From contig CAJUSO010000001.1 in NCBI GenBank assembly GCA_910588965.1, positions 62,001-126,000 on the forward strand: 64,000 bases of DNA, written 5' to 3'. Shown piece after piece: positions 9,590-18,804 of the stretch (positions are counted from its first letter, which is position 1; every line of letters begins with the position of its first letter). The position numbers and the translations under genes are program-made. The stretch is from an uncultured Lachnospiraceae bacterium (GTDB lineage Bacteria > Bacillota > Clostridia > Lachnospirales > Lachnospiraceae). The notes beneath the pieces were generated by a model, which did not search any database, had not been told where the DNA came from, and was given only the letters and a program-made list of their open reading frames with translations.

Positions 9590-9712
9590 GCGCCTTTTTG
9601 CTTGCCAAAGCACCGCCGGTGGGAGGGGAGCGCCCCGGTTGCTGCCCTCCCCCTAGAGGGCGCCGGCGTTTGGCCGAAAGCCCGGCCCCTTCCCGCATCC
9701 AGAATTTTTCCC

Positions 9713-9741
9713 TTTACATTTCCCCCAAAAAGACCGATAAT
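9713..9741 (+). promoter_or_regulatory. Promoter for the yaaR-holB-ricT operon
   Basis: TTTACA, 17 nt, GATAAT (5/6 each) about 80 bp upstream of yaaR. The GC-rich stretch just before it (9600-9670) can fold through GGGAGGG/CCCTCCC and may separate murG transcription from this operon. Confidence 0.6.
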
Positions 9742-9822
9742 AATACTAAAGCATACGCAATCATAGCTTCGGCAATCCCAGATTGCCGGCGCAATATTCG
9801 AAAAGGAAAGGCAGGTGATTCC

Positions 9823-10263
9823 ATGGCACTCAAAGTAGACCCAATTACAGCCATCCAGCCCGCCGAGGCCACGCAGCCTGCGGAACGGGGCGACGGCAGT
9901 TTCAAATTTACCCTGACCAGCCATATCGAGGAGACAGAGCTCCAGGAAAAGCTGAACGGACTAATGGAGGACATAACCGCCCAGGGCGAGAAGCTTTCCG
10001 AACATATGGACATCCGGGACATGAAGAAGTACCGGGAGTTAGTCAAAGATTTTATGAATGAGGTAGTGAACCGCTCCCACAAATTTTCCAGGGAAAATTT
10101 CTTAGACCGGCGGGGGCGCCACAGGGTATACGGCATTGTCAAGCTGGTGGATAAGAATCTGGATGAGCTTGCCAGCGAATTGGTGAAGGATGAGAAAGAC
10201 CATCTTACGATTTTAAGTAAAGTGGGGGAAATCCGGGGGCTCCTTCTGGATATTTCCACCTAA
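9823..10263 (+). CDS. yaaR: YaaR/DUF327 family protein
   Basis: 146 residues, the usual size for the YaaR (DUF327) family, a helical, charged protein of unknown biochemical role. The family is almost always found upstream of holB and yaaT (ricT) in Firmicutes, and that order is seen here. The sequence is mostly amphipathic helix with an (E/D)-K-(L/M) rich pattern and a conserved-looking stretch around SHKFSRENFLDRRGRHRV, typical of the family. Translation from the ATG at 9823 (after AGGTGA) removes a spurious GC-rich N-terminal extension that would start at 9598. holB follows after 13 bp, so the two are in one operon. Confidence 0.88.
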   Translation: MALKVDPITAIQPAEATQPAERGDGSFKFTLTSHIEETELQEKLNGLMEDITAQGEKLSEHMDIRDMKKYRELVKDFMNEVVNRSHKFSRENFLDRRGRHRVYGIVKLVDKNLDELASELVKDEKDHLTILSKVGEIRGLLLDIST

Positions 10264-10276
10264 AAGGGGGGATACT

Positions 10277-11266
10277 ATGGCAGGTTTTTCAAGCATAATC
10301 GGACATGAACAAATCATTGGGCACCTTAAGAATGCCATTTCCTTGGGGAAGGTTTCCCATGCCTATATCTTTAACGGGCCGGACAGATCTGGGAAAATGG
10401 CTCTGGCGAAGAGTTTTGCCATGGCGCTGCAGTGTAGGCAGAATGGGACGGAGGGGTGCATGGAATGCCATTCCTGCCGGCAGGCGCTTTCCGGGAACCA
10501 GCCGGATATTATTTATCTGCACCATGAGAAGCCCAATACCATTTCTGTGGACGATATCCGCCGCCAGGTGAACCAGGATATTGCCATAAAGCCTTACGCA
10601 TCCCCCTACAAAATATATGTGATAGATGAAGCGGAGAAGATGAACCAGCAGGCGCAGAATGCGCTCCTTAAGACGATAGAGGAGCCGCCTGCCTATGCGG
10701 TGATACTGCTTCTGACTGCCAATGCGGATACATTTTTGCCCACCATACTGTCACGGTGCGTAAAGCTGGACTTAAAGCCGGTTCCCAACAGCTTAATCCG
10801 CACGTTTTTGATGCGGGAATACCAGATACCGGATTACAAGGCGGACGTCTGTACGGCTTTTGCCCAAGGGAATGTGGGCAAGGCCATCCAGCTGGCGGAA
10901 TCCGAGGATTTCAATGAGATTAAGGCGGCAGTCCTTGAGCTGCTCAAGCAGGTAAAGGAAATGGAACTTAGTGAGATGATAGGCGCCGTCAAGGAAATAA
11001 GCGGTTATAAGCTGGTGATCCACGACTGCCTGGACCTTATGATGGTCTGGTATCGGGACGTCTTGCTTTATAAGGCGACTTCAGACGCCAACCTTTTGGT
11101 CTTCCGGGAGGAACTCCATGATATCAAAAAGCAGGCCAGCACAAGTTCCTATGAGGGCATTGGGATTATCATCCAATCCCTGGAAAAGGCGAAACAGCGC
11201 TTGGATGCCAATGTGAACTTTGATTTGACAATGGAACTGCTCTTGGATAAAATAAAGGAGAATTAA
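10277..11266 (+). CDS. holB: DNA polymerase III delta' subunit
   Basis: Clamp-loader subunit that, with gamma/tau and delta, loads the beta sliding clamp at replication forks. 329 residues. The N-terminal AAA+ fold has a modified Walker A, GPDRSGK (34-40), a four-cysteine zinc knuckle (C53, C61, C64, C67), Walker B VIDEAEK (115-121) and the SRC sensor motif (159-161). The P-loop is GPDRSGK rather than the strict GxxxxGK[ST]: the residue after Lys is Met, which fits delta' being a non-hydrolysing stator. The ATG at 10277 follows AAGGGGGGA. It sits 13 bp after yaaR. Confidence 0.93.
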   Translation: MAGFSSIIGHEQIIGHLKNAISLGKVSHAYIFNGPDRSGKMALAKSFAMALQCRQNGTEGCMECHSCRQALSGNQPDIIYLHHEKPNTISVDDIRRQVNQDIAIKPYASPYKIYVIDEAEKMNQQAQNALLKTIEEPPAYAVILLLTANADTFLPTILSRCVKLDLKPVPNSLIRTFLMREYQIPDYKADVCTAFAQGNVGKAIQLAESEDFNEIKAAVLELLKQVKEMELSEMIGAVKEISGYKLVIHDCLDLMMVWYRDVLLYKATSDANLLVFREELHDIKKQASTSSYEGIGIIIQSLEKAKQRLDANVNFDLTMELLLDKIKEN

Positions 11267-11381
11267 AGAAGGCTTGGCATGTAAACCGAAAGGCGCCAGA
11301 TCCTTAGGGGAATTAGGCCTTGCCCCAGCCCGCGTATCTTTGGGAGAGAAGCGGGTTAATAAGTGTAGAATGGAGAAGAGT

Positions 11382-12290
11382 ATGATAAAAGTGATTGGAG
11401 TCAGGTTCCGCACGGCGGGGAAGATATATTACTTTGACCCAAAGGATTTTAACGTCTCGGTGGGAGACCATGTGATTGTGGAGACGGCCAGGGGCGTGGA
11501 ATTTGGCACGGTTATGATGGGAGGCAAGGAGTTGGAGCCGGATAAGGTGGTGCAGCCCTTAAAGCCTGTGCTCCGGGTTGCCACATTAGAGGACGAGAAG
11601 ACGGAGGCTTTAAACCGCGTCAGGGAAAAAGAGGCGTTCAAAATCTGCCAGGAGAAGATCATAAAGCACCAGATGGAAATGAAGCTGGTGGATGCGGAGT
11701 ATACCTTTGACAATAATAAGCTCCTGTTCTATTTTACGGCCGATGGGCGTATTGATTTCCGGGAACTGGTAAAGGATTTGGCTTCCGTATTCCGCACCCG
11801 GATTGAGCTGCGCCAGATTGGGGTCAGGGATGAGACGAAGATATTGGGGGGGATTGGCATTTGCGGGAGGCCTCTTTGCTGCCATACGTTCCTGGCAGAA
11901 TTTGCCCCGGTATCCATCAAAATGGCCAAGGAACAGAACCTTTCCCTGAACCCGGCAAAGATTTCCGGTGTCTGCGGCAGGCTGATGTGCTGCCTGAAGA
12001 ATGAAGAGGAGACCTATGAGTATTTGAACAGCCGCCTGCCGAATGTAGGGGATTATGTGACCACGGCGGACAAGCTGCGGGGAGAGGTGCACAGCGTGAG
12101 CGTGCTGCGGCAGACCGTAAAGGTGGTCGTGGAAGTGGACGATGAAAAGGAAATCCGGGAGTATAAGGTGGATGAAGTCCGGTTCCGCCCCAAGCGGAGA
12201 CGTGACCAGGCGAAGCTGTCAGCAGAGGAGATGAAGGAACTGTCCGTGCTGGAGGACAAAGGGCGGTCTAAGATTGACGATGCGCATTAA
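11382..12290 (+). CDS. ricT: PSP1-domain protein RicT (YaaT)
   Basis: 302-residue PSP1-domain protein. In Bacillus subtilis RicT is part of the RicA-RicF-RicT (Y-complex) that binds Fe-S clusters and helps RNase Y process mRNA; it also affects sporulation and biofilm regulators. The cysteine signature is clear: GICGRPLCC, followed by VCGRLMCC about 45 residues later. The ATG at 11382 (MIKVIG) is preferred because GGAG lies upstream and family members start here. Frames reaching 11274 add a non-conserved leader. It is about 115 bp downstream of holB, consistent with the conserved yaaR-holB-yaaT order. Confidence 0.92.
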   Translation: MIKVIGVRFRTAGKIYYFDPKDFNVSVGDHVIVETARGVEFGTVMMGGKELEPDKVVQPLKPVLRVATLEDEKTEALNRVREKEAFKICQEKIIKHQMEMKLVDAEYTFDNNKLLFYFTADGRIDFRELVKDLASVFRTRIELRQIGVRDETKILGGIGICGRPLCCHTFLAEFAPVSIKMAKEQNLSLNPAKISGVCGRLMCCLKNEEETYEYLNSRLPNVGDYVTTADKLRGEVHSVSVLRQTVKVVVEVDDEKEIREYKVDEVRFRPKRRRDQAKLSAEEMKELSVLEDKGRSKIDDAH

Positions 12291-12337
12291 GGCATGTGCC
12301 GGGGCAGGCGCTTAGGTAAGCGATGGGAAGGAGCGGT

Positions 12338-13075
12338 ATGGAGGTTACACTATTGGAAGGCGAGCGCCTGGACGAGCTGCAGAGGAACGGGTATTTTATC
12401 ATCCAGCATACGAAGAAATTCTGTTTTGGGATGGACGCCGTGCTGCTGTCCGGGTTCGCAAAGGTGAAGGAAGGGGAAAGGGCGGTTGATTTAGGCACAG
12501 GCACAGGGATTATCCCCATCCTCCTGGAGGCCAAGACAGAGGGGGAGCATTTTACCGGCTTGGAAATCCAGCCAGCCAGCGTGGACATGGCCAGGCGCAG
12601 CGTGCGCTATAACCGCCTGGAGGACAAAATCAGTATTGAGATAGGGGATATCAAGGATGCTTCCGCACAGTTCGGGGCATCTTCTTTTCATGTAGTGACC
12701 ACGAACCCGCCGTATATGACGGACCGCCATGGGCTGGCCAACCCTGAGGACGCCAAAGCCATCGCGCGCCATGAAATCCTCTGCAGCCTGGAGGACGTTA
12801 TCCGGGAAAGCGCCAGGCTCCTAAAGCCCCAAGGGCGGTTTTACATGGTGCACCGGCCGTTCCGGCTGGCGGAGATTTTCGTCCTTATGCGCCAGTATGG
12901 GATTGAGCCCAAACGGATGAGGCTGGTGCATCCTTATATAGACAGGGAGCCGAATATGGTCTTGCTGGAGGGGCTTAGGGGCGGCAGGCCGCGGATTACG
13001 GTAGAAAAGCCGTTGGTTGTCTATCAGAGGCCAGGCGTCTATACAGATGAAATCCATGAGGTTTATGGCTATTAG
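12338..13075 (+). CDS. trmN6: tRNA1(Val) (adenine(37)-N6)-methyltransferase-type enzyme
   Basis: 245-residue class I SAM-dependent methyltransferase of the TrmN6/YabB family, which N6-methylates A37 of tRNA1(Val) in E. coli. SAM loop DLGTGTGIIP is at 51-60, the adenine-N6 motif NPPY at 123-126, and the family's N-terminal GMDAVLLSGF at 31-40. The ATG at 12338 has GGAAGGAG upstream; an ATG five codons earlier is unlikely. Genes of this family commonly sit between ricT and rsmI in Firmicutes, as here. Substrate specificity in Firmicutes is by homology only. Confidence 0.88.
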   Translation: MEVTLLEGERLDELQRNGYFIIQHTKKFCFGMDAVLLSGFAKVKEGERAVDLGTGTGIIPILLEAKTEGEHFTGLEIQPASVDMARRSVRYNRLEDKISIEIGDIKDASAQFGASSFHVVTTNPPYMTDRHGLANPEDAKAIARHEILCSLEDVIRESARLLKPQGRFYMVHRPFRLAEIFVLMRQYGIEPKRMRLVHPYIDREPNMVLLEGLRGGRPRITVEKPLVVYQRPGVYTDEIHEVYGY

Positions 13076-13088
13076 AAAGGACTTGGTT

Positions 13089-13925
13089 ATGCAGGGCAAG
13101 CTCTATTTATGCGCTACGCCGATAGGGAACCTGGAAGATATTACGCTGCGCGTGCTGCGCACGCTTCAGGAAGTGGATTTGATTGCGGCTGAGGACACCC
13201 GCAATTCCATTAAGCTTTTGAACCATTTCCAGATAAAGACCCCTATGACGAGCTATCACGAATACAATAAAATCGAAAAAGCATACCAGCTAGTGGAAAA
13301 AATGAAGGCGGGGCAGGACGTCGCGTTGATTACTGATGCAGGGACGCCGGGGATTTCAGACCCGGGGGAAGAACTGGTATGCATCTGCCAGGAGGCCGGC
13401 ATAGAGGTCACTTCCCTGCCAGGGGCAGCCGCCTGCATCACAGCCCTTTCTATGTCGGGGCTTCCCACCAGGCGTTTTGCCTTCGAGGCATTCCTGCCCA
13501 AAGAAAAGAAAGAACGGGCGTTTATCCTCTCTGCTTTGGAAGGGGAGACACGTACGGTTATCCTCTATGAGGCGCCCCACCATTTGCGCAAGACCCTGGA
13601 GGAACTCCTGGCAGCTTTGGGGGACCGCAGGCTGTCTGTCTGCCGGGAACTTACGAAAAAGTATGAGACAGTCCTTGCCACAACGCTTTCTGGGGCCTGT
13701 GCATACTACAAGGAGCACGAGCCGCGGGGAGAGTTTGTCCTGGTGATAGAAGGGCGGAGCCAGAAGGAAATAATAGAGAAGCGCCGTGAAAGCTGGGCAG
13801 GCGTGCCTTTGGAAGCGCACATGGAGCATTACGAGAGCCAGGGAATCCCACGGAAAGAGGCCATGAAGCTGGTGGCGAAGGACCGGGGGATCCCGAAACG
13901 GGACGTATACGCTATGCTTCTCTAA
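13089..13925 (+). CDS. rsmI: 16S rRNA (cytidine(1402)-2'-O)-methyltransferase
   Basis: 278-residue tetrapyrrole-methylase-fold enzyme that 2'-O-methylates C1402 of 16S rRNA and fine-tunes the ribosomal P site. The N-terminal LYLCATPIGNLEDITLR and AEDTR motifs and the TDAGTPGISDPG loop are diagnostic of RsmI. The ATG at 13089 is 13 bp beyond the trmN6 stop, with AAAGGA upstream; longer in-frame starts overlap trmN6. Length is normal. Cotranscription with trmN6 and the next gene is likely. Confidence 0.94.
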   Translation: MQGKLYLCATPIGNLEDITLRVLRTLQEVDLIAAEDTRNSIKLLNHFQIKTPMTSYHEYNKIEKAYQLVEKMKAGQDVALITDAGTPGISDPGEELVCICQEAGIEVTSLPGAAACITALSMSGLPTRRFAFEAFLPKEKKERAFILSALEGETRTVILYEAPHHLRKTLEELLAALGDRRLSVCRELTKKYETVLATTLSGACAYYKEHEPRGEFVLVIEGRSQKEIIEKRRESWAGVPLEAHMEHYESQGIPRKEAMKLVAKDRGIPKRDVYAMLL

Positions 13926-13947
13926 GAACGGATAGGAGGCGTTACTT

Positions 13948-14727
13948 ATGGCAAATAAGAAAACATATGAAGATGCAATCGAAGAACTTTCCCTTATGCT
14001 GATGTACCTTACAAGGGAGCAGGATAGGAATGAATTCTGCAGGTATAGGGAAATCAGCTGGAAAGGGTATGATTTTGGCCTGCTGGACAAGCTGGGACAG
14101 GAAGAGATGATTTACCAGCCCAGAAGCCGCAGGGGGTATGATAAGTACCTTTACCTGACCGAGGAAGGGCGCCACAGGGCGAAGGCGCTGTTGGAGGAGT
14201 ATGGCCTTTCGGATAAGGACCTGAATGAACGGTTCCTGTTCCGTGACATCCGCCCAGAGGAGGCGGGCCAGGCCGCGGAAATTGAAAGGATTTGCTTCCC
14301 GCCCCATGAAGCATGTACAGAGGCTATGATGAAAGAAAGGGTATGCAAGGTCCCAGAACTTTTCCTGGCTGCCGAAGATAAGTCTACAGGGCGGGTTGCA
14401 GGTTTCGTTACAGGCATTGCCACAGACGAAGATTTTTTCCGGGATGAATTTTTCAAAGTTGCAGGCCTGCATAACCCAGAAGGCAGCAATGTGATGATAT
14501 TAGGCTTAGATGTGCTGCCGGAATACCGCAGGCAGGGCCTGGGCAAAGAAATTATGTTCCAGTTTCTCCGCAGGGAATCTAAGCGGGGCAGGAAGCTTGT
14601 GACGCTGACCTGCCTGGATTCCAAGGTAAAAATGTACGAGAGGATGGGCTTCCAAGACCGCGGCCTGTCTGGTTCCTCCTGGGGCGGGGAAAAATGGCAT
14701 GAGATGAGTTACGTGCTGAACATCTAA
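13948..14727 (+). CDS. GNAT acetyltransferase with an N-terminal winged-helix-like extension
   Basis: 259 residues in two parts. Residues about 1-78 form a small helical/beta domain with a conserved-looking ISWKGYDFGLLDKLGQEEMI segment, like DUF6429-type winged-helix modules. Residues about 90-259 are a GNAT N-acetyltransferase of the serotonin N-acetyltransferase-like group, with the acetyl-CoA loop in VLPEYRRQGLGKEIM. The substrate is unknown. It starts 22 bp after rsmI with a GGAGG site and probably ends that operon, since a strong hairpin follows. The two-domain fusion is seen directly; assigning the N-terminal part to a named family is from memory. Confidence 0.8.
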   Translation: MANKKTYEDAIEELSLMLMYLTREQDRNEFCRYREISWKGYDFGLLDKLGQEEMIYQPRSRRGYDKYLYLTEEGRHRAKALLEEYGLSDKDLNERFLFRDIRPEEAGQAAEIERICFPPHEACTEAMMKERVCKVPELFLAAEDKSTGRVAGFVTGIATDEDFFRDEFFKVAGLHNPEGSNVMILGLDVLPEYRRQGLGKEIMFQFLRRESKRGRKLVTLTCLDSKVKMYERMGFQDRGLSGSSWGGEKWHEMSYVLNI

Positions 14728-14751
14728 GCCTTTGCCGTTGGGCGCCGAACA

Positions 14752-14787
14752 GAAGGCCTGGGGCTCCCTAAGGATTCCCAGGCCTTC
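14752..14787. terminator. Hairpin between convergent genes
   Basis: GAAGGCCTGGG and CCCAGGCCTTC form a perfect 11-bp stem with a 14-nt loop. It is placed between the plus-strand GNAT gene and the minus-strand DUF885 gene. No long T-tract follows, so it may act as a weak bidirectional terminator or only as an mRNA 3' stabiliser. Confidence 0.55.
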
Positions 14788-14916
14788 CGGGGATTGGCCA
14801 TGCCCCGCAGAAAGCGATGGATACAGGAATTTTTGCCCTCTATGTGGCCCGGTGGAAAGATAGGTTTCCTACAAGCGCGTGGTTTCCGTGGATCTTGGCC
14901 ATGGAGGTTTTAGGCC

Positions 14917-16692
14917 TCAGTTTTTCCAATAGGCCGGCAGATATTCTTCCAGGACCCAAAAGGGTGCGCTTCCCATTTCCATTAAGGCCTCATGGAACTT
15001 ATAATCGCTGTAATCACCCCCATACCGTTTCATGGCATATTCTTTCAGGTTCATAAATTCCAAATACCCAATGTAATACTTCAGGTAATGGGCGGGTTCC
15101 TCTATAATCAGCTGGTAAATCTCCTGGATTGCCGCTTTGTTCGTTATCTTATATTTCCCAAAGAAATCTATGGTATCCCGCAGGCTCCAGCCGTCATAGT
15201 GGATGCCCAGGTCTGCCGTAGCGTATAGGCTCAGGAGCGCCGACTGGTTTTTCTGCAGGAAGGCGGCCACGTCCCGGTCTACATCTGCATAATAGAAAGA
15301 CTGCATTTCCACGTAAGTCGCCCACCCTTCGGCATACCCGCTGCTGCCAAACAGGCTGCGGATGGGCTCTAAGCCGCAGCTGCGTTCCATCACATTCTGG
15401 TATAGGTGCCCCGGGAACCCTTCATGCGCCAGTGTGGTGTAAAGCTGCATTTTTTTGTCCCCTTTTGCCCGATTAATATAAATGCAGTTCTGGGAGACAT
15501 CGTCAATCGGCGGCGTCAGGTAAAAGGCAGGAGCCGTATATTCTTCCAGGGAAGGGTGCACATCCTTGATGCTGTAGGAGACGTCTGGGGGCGCGGGGAA
15601 ATCCTCCTGCATCTTTTCACGCAGATCCTGGAGGATGAGGGACGCATCTTCCGTGGGCAGCTGGTATGCCACGCATTTCTGGCTGATGGAAGGGTTTTTT
15701 TCCACGATGCCTTCCAAATCTTTCAGATCCTGTTCCCGCTGCCGGTCTGCCTGCTTTTGCATTTCCGTTACCGAAAGGGAAGACCCTGTGGTACGTGCTA
15801 CCAGGTATTCATAGTATTCCTTGCCACCTGGGAGGCCGCAGAGCCCCCCGGTGTTCTTTCCCGTCCCCTTCAGGCTGGAAATGCCCTGGGCCAGCTGCTG
15901 GTAAGCCGGGATTATTTGCCCCAGTACCAGCTTTTGGTTTTCCTGTTTATATAGGCTGGCCTGTTCCTGGCTTATCCCCTCCATCCCGTCCACCCGGTCG
16001 TTAAATGTGGATAAGAGGTAATTATTTTCCGGGTCTTGTGTAAAATTAGTGCATTGCGCCGCCACGTCTTCTGCGGCAAAATCTGCCATAAAGAGCCCTT
16101 TTTGTGCCTTCGTTTGTTCCACTTCAAGGATTTGCCCGAAATAGCCTGGCACACAGGCCAAAAGGCCCAGATAATCCCTTATGTCCTGTTCGTCATAGAA
16201 GGTGTATTCTGCCAGAAGCACGGGAAGCTGCGCCTGGATCCCATTGTTGGCCCGCAGCATCTCATCATACAGATGGAATTTTGAGGCGGGAAGTTCCTGC
16301 TTTATGTAATCCATCAAGATATCGTATGTCATCTGCTGGGATACTGGCAGATCCTTTTTCTCAAACTGCTCCAGCCCCTGTTTCCAGTTCTCCAAAATGA
16401 CGGAGGCCTCCATGCCAGCCCCTGCGGACACCTTCCCAAACGTAATGGGATATTCCAGGATGCCGAAATTTTCCGGGTGTGCTAAGCTGTAATGCATATT
16501 TAAGGTACTGGCCGTGATTTCCGACTGGAAAATCTGCCCTGTAAAATTTGTGAAATCCTGCTGTGCCCCTGCCTTGCTCCCTGCCGCCCCGCATCCCCCC
16601 AGCAGGCACAGGCATAAAGACAGCAAAGGCAGTATCCTTGTTATCCATCCCTTGCGGGACATCTTCACTCTCATAAAGCTACGCCATTTCAT
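14917..16692 (-). CDS. DUF885 family lipoprotein, probable metallopeptidase
   Basis: 591 residues. The N-terminal signal peptide ends in the lipobox LLGGC (Cys34), so the protein should be a lipoprotein on the outer face of the membrane. The DUF885 core has HEGFPGH (about 421-427) and, about 30 residues on, YAEGWATYVE: an HExxxH...E zinc-peptidase-like pattern typical of this family. Members are regarded as metallopeptidases, but few have known substrates. Start choice is uncertain: ATGs at codons 7 and 11 would give a more usual-length signal peptide, and none has a strong ribosome site. The gene stands alone, convergent with the GNAT gene and divergent from the patatin gene. Confidence 0.85.
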   Translation of the reverse strand: MKWRSFMRVKMSRKGWITRILPLLSLCLCLLGGCGAAGSKAGAQQDFTNFTGQIFQSEITASTLNMHYSLAHPENFGILEYPITFGKVSAGAGMEASVILENWKQGLEQFEKKDLPVSQQMTYDILMDYIKQELPASKFHLYDEMLRANNGIQAQLPVLLAEYTFYDEQDIRDYLGLLACVPGYFGQILEVEQTKAQKGLFMADFAAEDVAAQCTNFTQDPENNYLLSTFNDRVDGMEGISQEQASLYKQENQKLVLGQIIPAYQQLAQGISSLKGTGKNTGGLCGLPGGKEYYEYLVARTTGSSLSVTEMQKQADRQREQDLKDLEGIVEKNPSISQKCVAYQLPTEDASLILQDLREKMQEDFPAPPDVSYSIKDVHPSLEEYTAPAFYLTPPIDDVSQNCIYINRAKGDKKMQLYTTLAHEGFPGHLYQNVMERSCGLEPIRSLFGSSGYAEGWATYVEMQSFYYADVDRDVAAFLQKNQSALLSLYATADLGIHYDGWSLRDTIDFFGKYKITNKAAIQEIYQLIIEEPAHYLKYYIGYLEFMNLKEYAMKRYGGDYSDYKFHEALMEMGSAPFWVLEEYLPAYWKN

Positions 16693-16812
16693 AGATTGGT
16701 TCTTCCCTTCATTTTATGCCCATCCCCTGCTTTTATGCCTGCCAGCGGAAAGCCAGGCGCTTTCTGGGGCTTTTTGCACCTTTTATCCAGCGGCAGGAAT
16801 TGCAGACGCTTA

Positions 16813-16841
16813 TGGACAAAATACCGCGGCAGCGATATAAT
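16813..16841 (+). promoter_or_regulatory. Promoter for the patatin/dehydrogenase operon
   Basis: TGGACA, 17 nt, TATAAT: 5/6 and 6/6 consensus, ending about 90 bp before the patatin start. Confidence 0.7.
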
Positions 16842-16928
16842 AAATTTTAGCATGGTTGGCCTGGGGCATTTTGGGCCATGCAGGAATGGTTTCCATCTAT
16901 ATTTCAGCAGAGAAAGGAATGATTTGGA

Positions 16929-17810
16929 ATGAAATTAGGAATAACCATGGAGGGCGGCGCAAGCCGTACGGTCTTTAGCTGTGGTGTTACGGATGCGCTT
17001 TTGGAAGAAGAGATTATGCCAGACTATTTCATCGGGGTATCTGCCGGCATAGCCTACGGGGTGTCCTACCTCTCCCGGCAAAAAGGCAGGAACCTGGAGA
17101 TAGCGCAAAAATACATGGACGACAAACGCTATATGGGAGTGCGGTATTTACTGAAGGAGAAAAATTTCTACAATATCCCATTTGTATTCGGGGAAATCCC
17201 CAACAAGCTGGAGGCTTTTGATTATGAGGCCTTCGAGGCTTTTCCCGGCAAGGTGGAGGCCTGCGTGACCAACATCCATACCGGTAAGCCGGAATATATC
17301 GAAGTCCCGCGCCGGGATGATAAATTTGACGTCCTGGTGGCAAGCTGCGCCCTTCCCGTGCTTTTCCAGCCTGTCAAAGTAGGGAAGCGTTACTACCTGG
17401 ACGGCGGCCTGTCCGATTCCGTGCCTTACCAGCGCGCCATCCAGGAAGGCTGCGACAAGAATATCGTCATCCTTACCAGGGAGCGCGGCTATATCAAAAA
17501 GACGGAACGTGCGGGCAGGATTTCGATGAAGCTTTACCGGAAATACCCCAAGGTTGTGGAAGCCATTAAGACCCGCCCGGAAAAATACAACGCCTGCATA
17601 CAGGAACTTTGGAAGCGGGAGGAGGCAGGGGAAATCTTTGTCATTGCGCCAGAAACGACCCATGGCGTAAAAAGGACAGAATCAGACCCCAAGATGCTGA
17701 CGAAGCTGTACGAAGAAGGATACCAGCAGGCCAAGAAGCAAATGGAGAGCCTGAAAAGGTATCTGGGGAGGCAGCCGCAAAGCCAGGAAGAAGCCAGGGA
17801 ACATCATTGA
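16929..17810 (+). CDS. Patatin-like phospholipase (RssA/YjjU group)
   Basis: 293-residue patatin-fold acyl hydrolase, probably cytoplasmic since no signal peptide is seen. The nucleophile elbow GVSAG is at residues 36-40 (Ser38), and the catalytic Asp lies in YLDGGLSDS near residue 158. The N-terminal oxyanion segment is MEGGASRTVFSCGV rather than the usual GGGxRG, as in the YjjU-type patatins. These are Ser/Asp-dyad lipases acting on phospholipids or lysophospholipids. The start is preceded by AAAGGAA. The next gene starts 15 bp after the stop, so the two form an operon. Confidence 0.88.
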   Translation: MKLGITMEGGASRTVFSCGVTDALLEEEIMPDYFIGVSAGIAYGVSYLSRQKGRNLEIAQKYMDDKRYMGVRYLLKEKNFYNIPFVFGEIPNKLEAFDYEAFEAFPGKVEACVTNIHTGKPEYIEVPRRDDKFDVLVASCALPVLFQPVKVGKRYYLDGGLSDSVPYQRAIQEGCDKNIVILTRERGYIKKTERAGRISMKLYRKYPKVVEAIKTRPEKYNACIQELWKREEAGEIFVIAPETTHGVKRTESDPKMLTKLYEEGYQQAKKQMESLKRYLGRQPQSQEEAREHH

Positions 17811-17825
17811 GGAAGGGAGGACGCC

Positions 17826-18764
17826 ATGAAAATAGTATTTTTGGATGCAAAGTCCATTGGGGATGATATTGACCTGTCAGGTTATGAGGCATTGGGGGAA
17901 GTGGTGAAATATGATTTTTCCGCCCCAGAGGAAGTGGGGGAGCGGGCAGCGGACGCGGATGTGCTGGTGCTGAACAAAGTCCCTATGAACGCCCAGACCA
18001 TTGGTGCGGCAAAAAACCTAAAGCTTATTTGCGTCACAGCCACCGGGACGGACAATTTAGATAAGGGATACCTGGAGGGACGCGGGATTGCCTGGCGCAA
18101 TGTGGCAGGCTATTCCACAGAATCCGTAGCGCAGCATACGTTTTCCCTGCTCTTTTACCTGGCAGGGCATCTGCCGTATTACGATGCCTATGTAAAATCG
18201 GGGAATTATGTGGAGGACCGCCTGTTCACCCATTTTGGCCAGAGGTTTTGCGAAATCCATGGCAAGACATGGGGGATTATCGGCATGGGTGCAATCGGCA
18301 GGAGGGTAGCGGAGATAGCACGGCTTTTTGGCTGTAACGTTATCTATTATTCCACTTCCGGCCAGAATAACCAGCCCGGCTACCAGCGTGTAGGGTTTGA
18401 CGAATTGCTGGAAATATCGGACATTGTATCTGTCCATGCGCCCCTGACCCCCAGGACAGAAGGCCTGATGGATGCCAGGGCTTTTGCGCGGATGAAAAAA
18501 TCTGCCATTTTCCTGAACCTGGGAAGAGGCCCCATCGTGGTGGAACAGGATTTGGCAGATGCGCTTAATCAGGGGGAAATCCAAGCGGCAGGCTTGGATG
18601 TGCTCTGTGCAGAGCCTATGGCTGCCGATAACCCGCTTCGGCAGGTAGCAGACGGCAGCAGGCTGCTGATTACGCCCCATATAGCTTGGGCAAGCCTGGA
18701 AGCCAGGACCCGGCTGATGGGGATTATCCTAGGGCAGATCCAAGCGTTTTTCCAAGAGGGGTAA
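17826..18764 (+). CDS. D-2-hydroxyacid dehydrogenase
   Basis: 312-residue NAD(P)-dependent D-isomer-specific 2-hydroxyacid dehydrogenase. It interconverts a 2-oxoacid and a D-2-hydroxyacid; hydroxypyruvate/glyoxylate-type substrates are common for this clade. The Rossmann motif GMGAIGRRVA is near residue 154. The catalytic Arg is in NLGRGPIV, the Glu in DVLCAEPM and the His in TPHIAWAS. The start ATG follows GGAAGGGAGG, 15 bp after the patatin stop. The exact substrate cannot be assigned from sequence. Confidence 0.9.
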   Translation: MKIVFLDAKSIGDDIDLSGYEALGEVVKYDFSAPEEVGERAADADVLVLNKVPMNAQTIGAAKNLKLICVTATGTDNLDKGYLEGRGIAWRNVAGYSTESVAQHTFSLLFYLAGHLPYYDAYVKSGNYVEDRLFTHFGQRFCEIHGKTWGIIGMGAIGRRVAEIARLFGCNVIYYSTSGQNNQPGYQRVGFDELLEISDIVSVHAPLTPRTEGLMDARAFARMKKSAIFLNLGRGPIVVEQDLADALNQGEIQAAGLDVLCAEPMAADNPLRQVADGSRLLITPHIAWASLEARTRLMGIILGQIQAFFQEG

Positions 18765-18775
18765 AGCCTTGGGCA

Positions 18776-18793
18776 GGGCAGCGGTGCCCTTTT
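18776..18793 (+). terminator. Rho-independent terminator after the dehydrogenase
   Basis: GGGCA, 4-nt loop, TGCCC, then TTTT. It lies between convergent genes. Confidence 0.6.
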
Positions 18794-18804
18794 GCGTCCA
18801 TGTG

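Noticed and set aside
9598..9822. N-terminal extension of yaaR
   Set aside because: Gly/Pro/Arg-rich translation of a GC-rich intergenic region that contains the yaaR promoter. The ATG at 9823 gives the family length.
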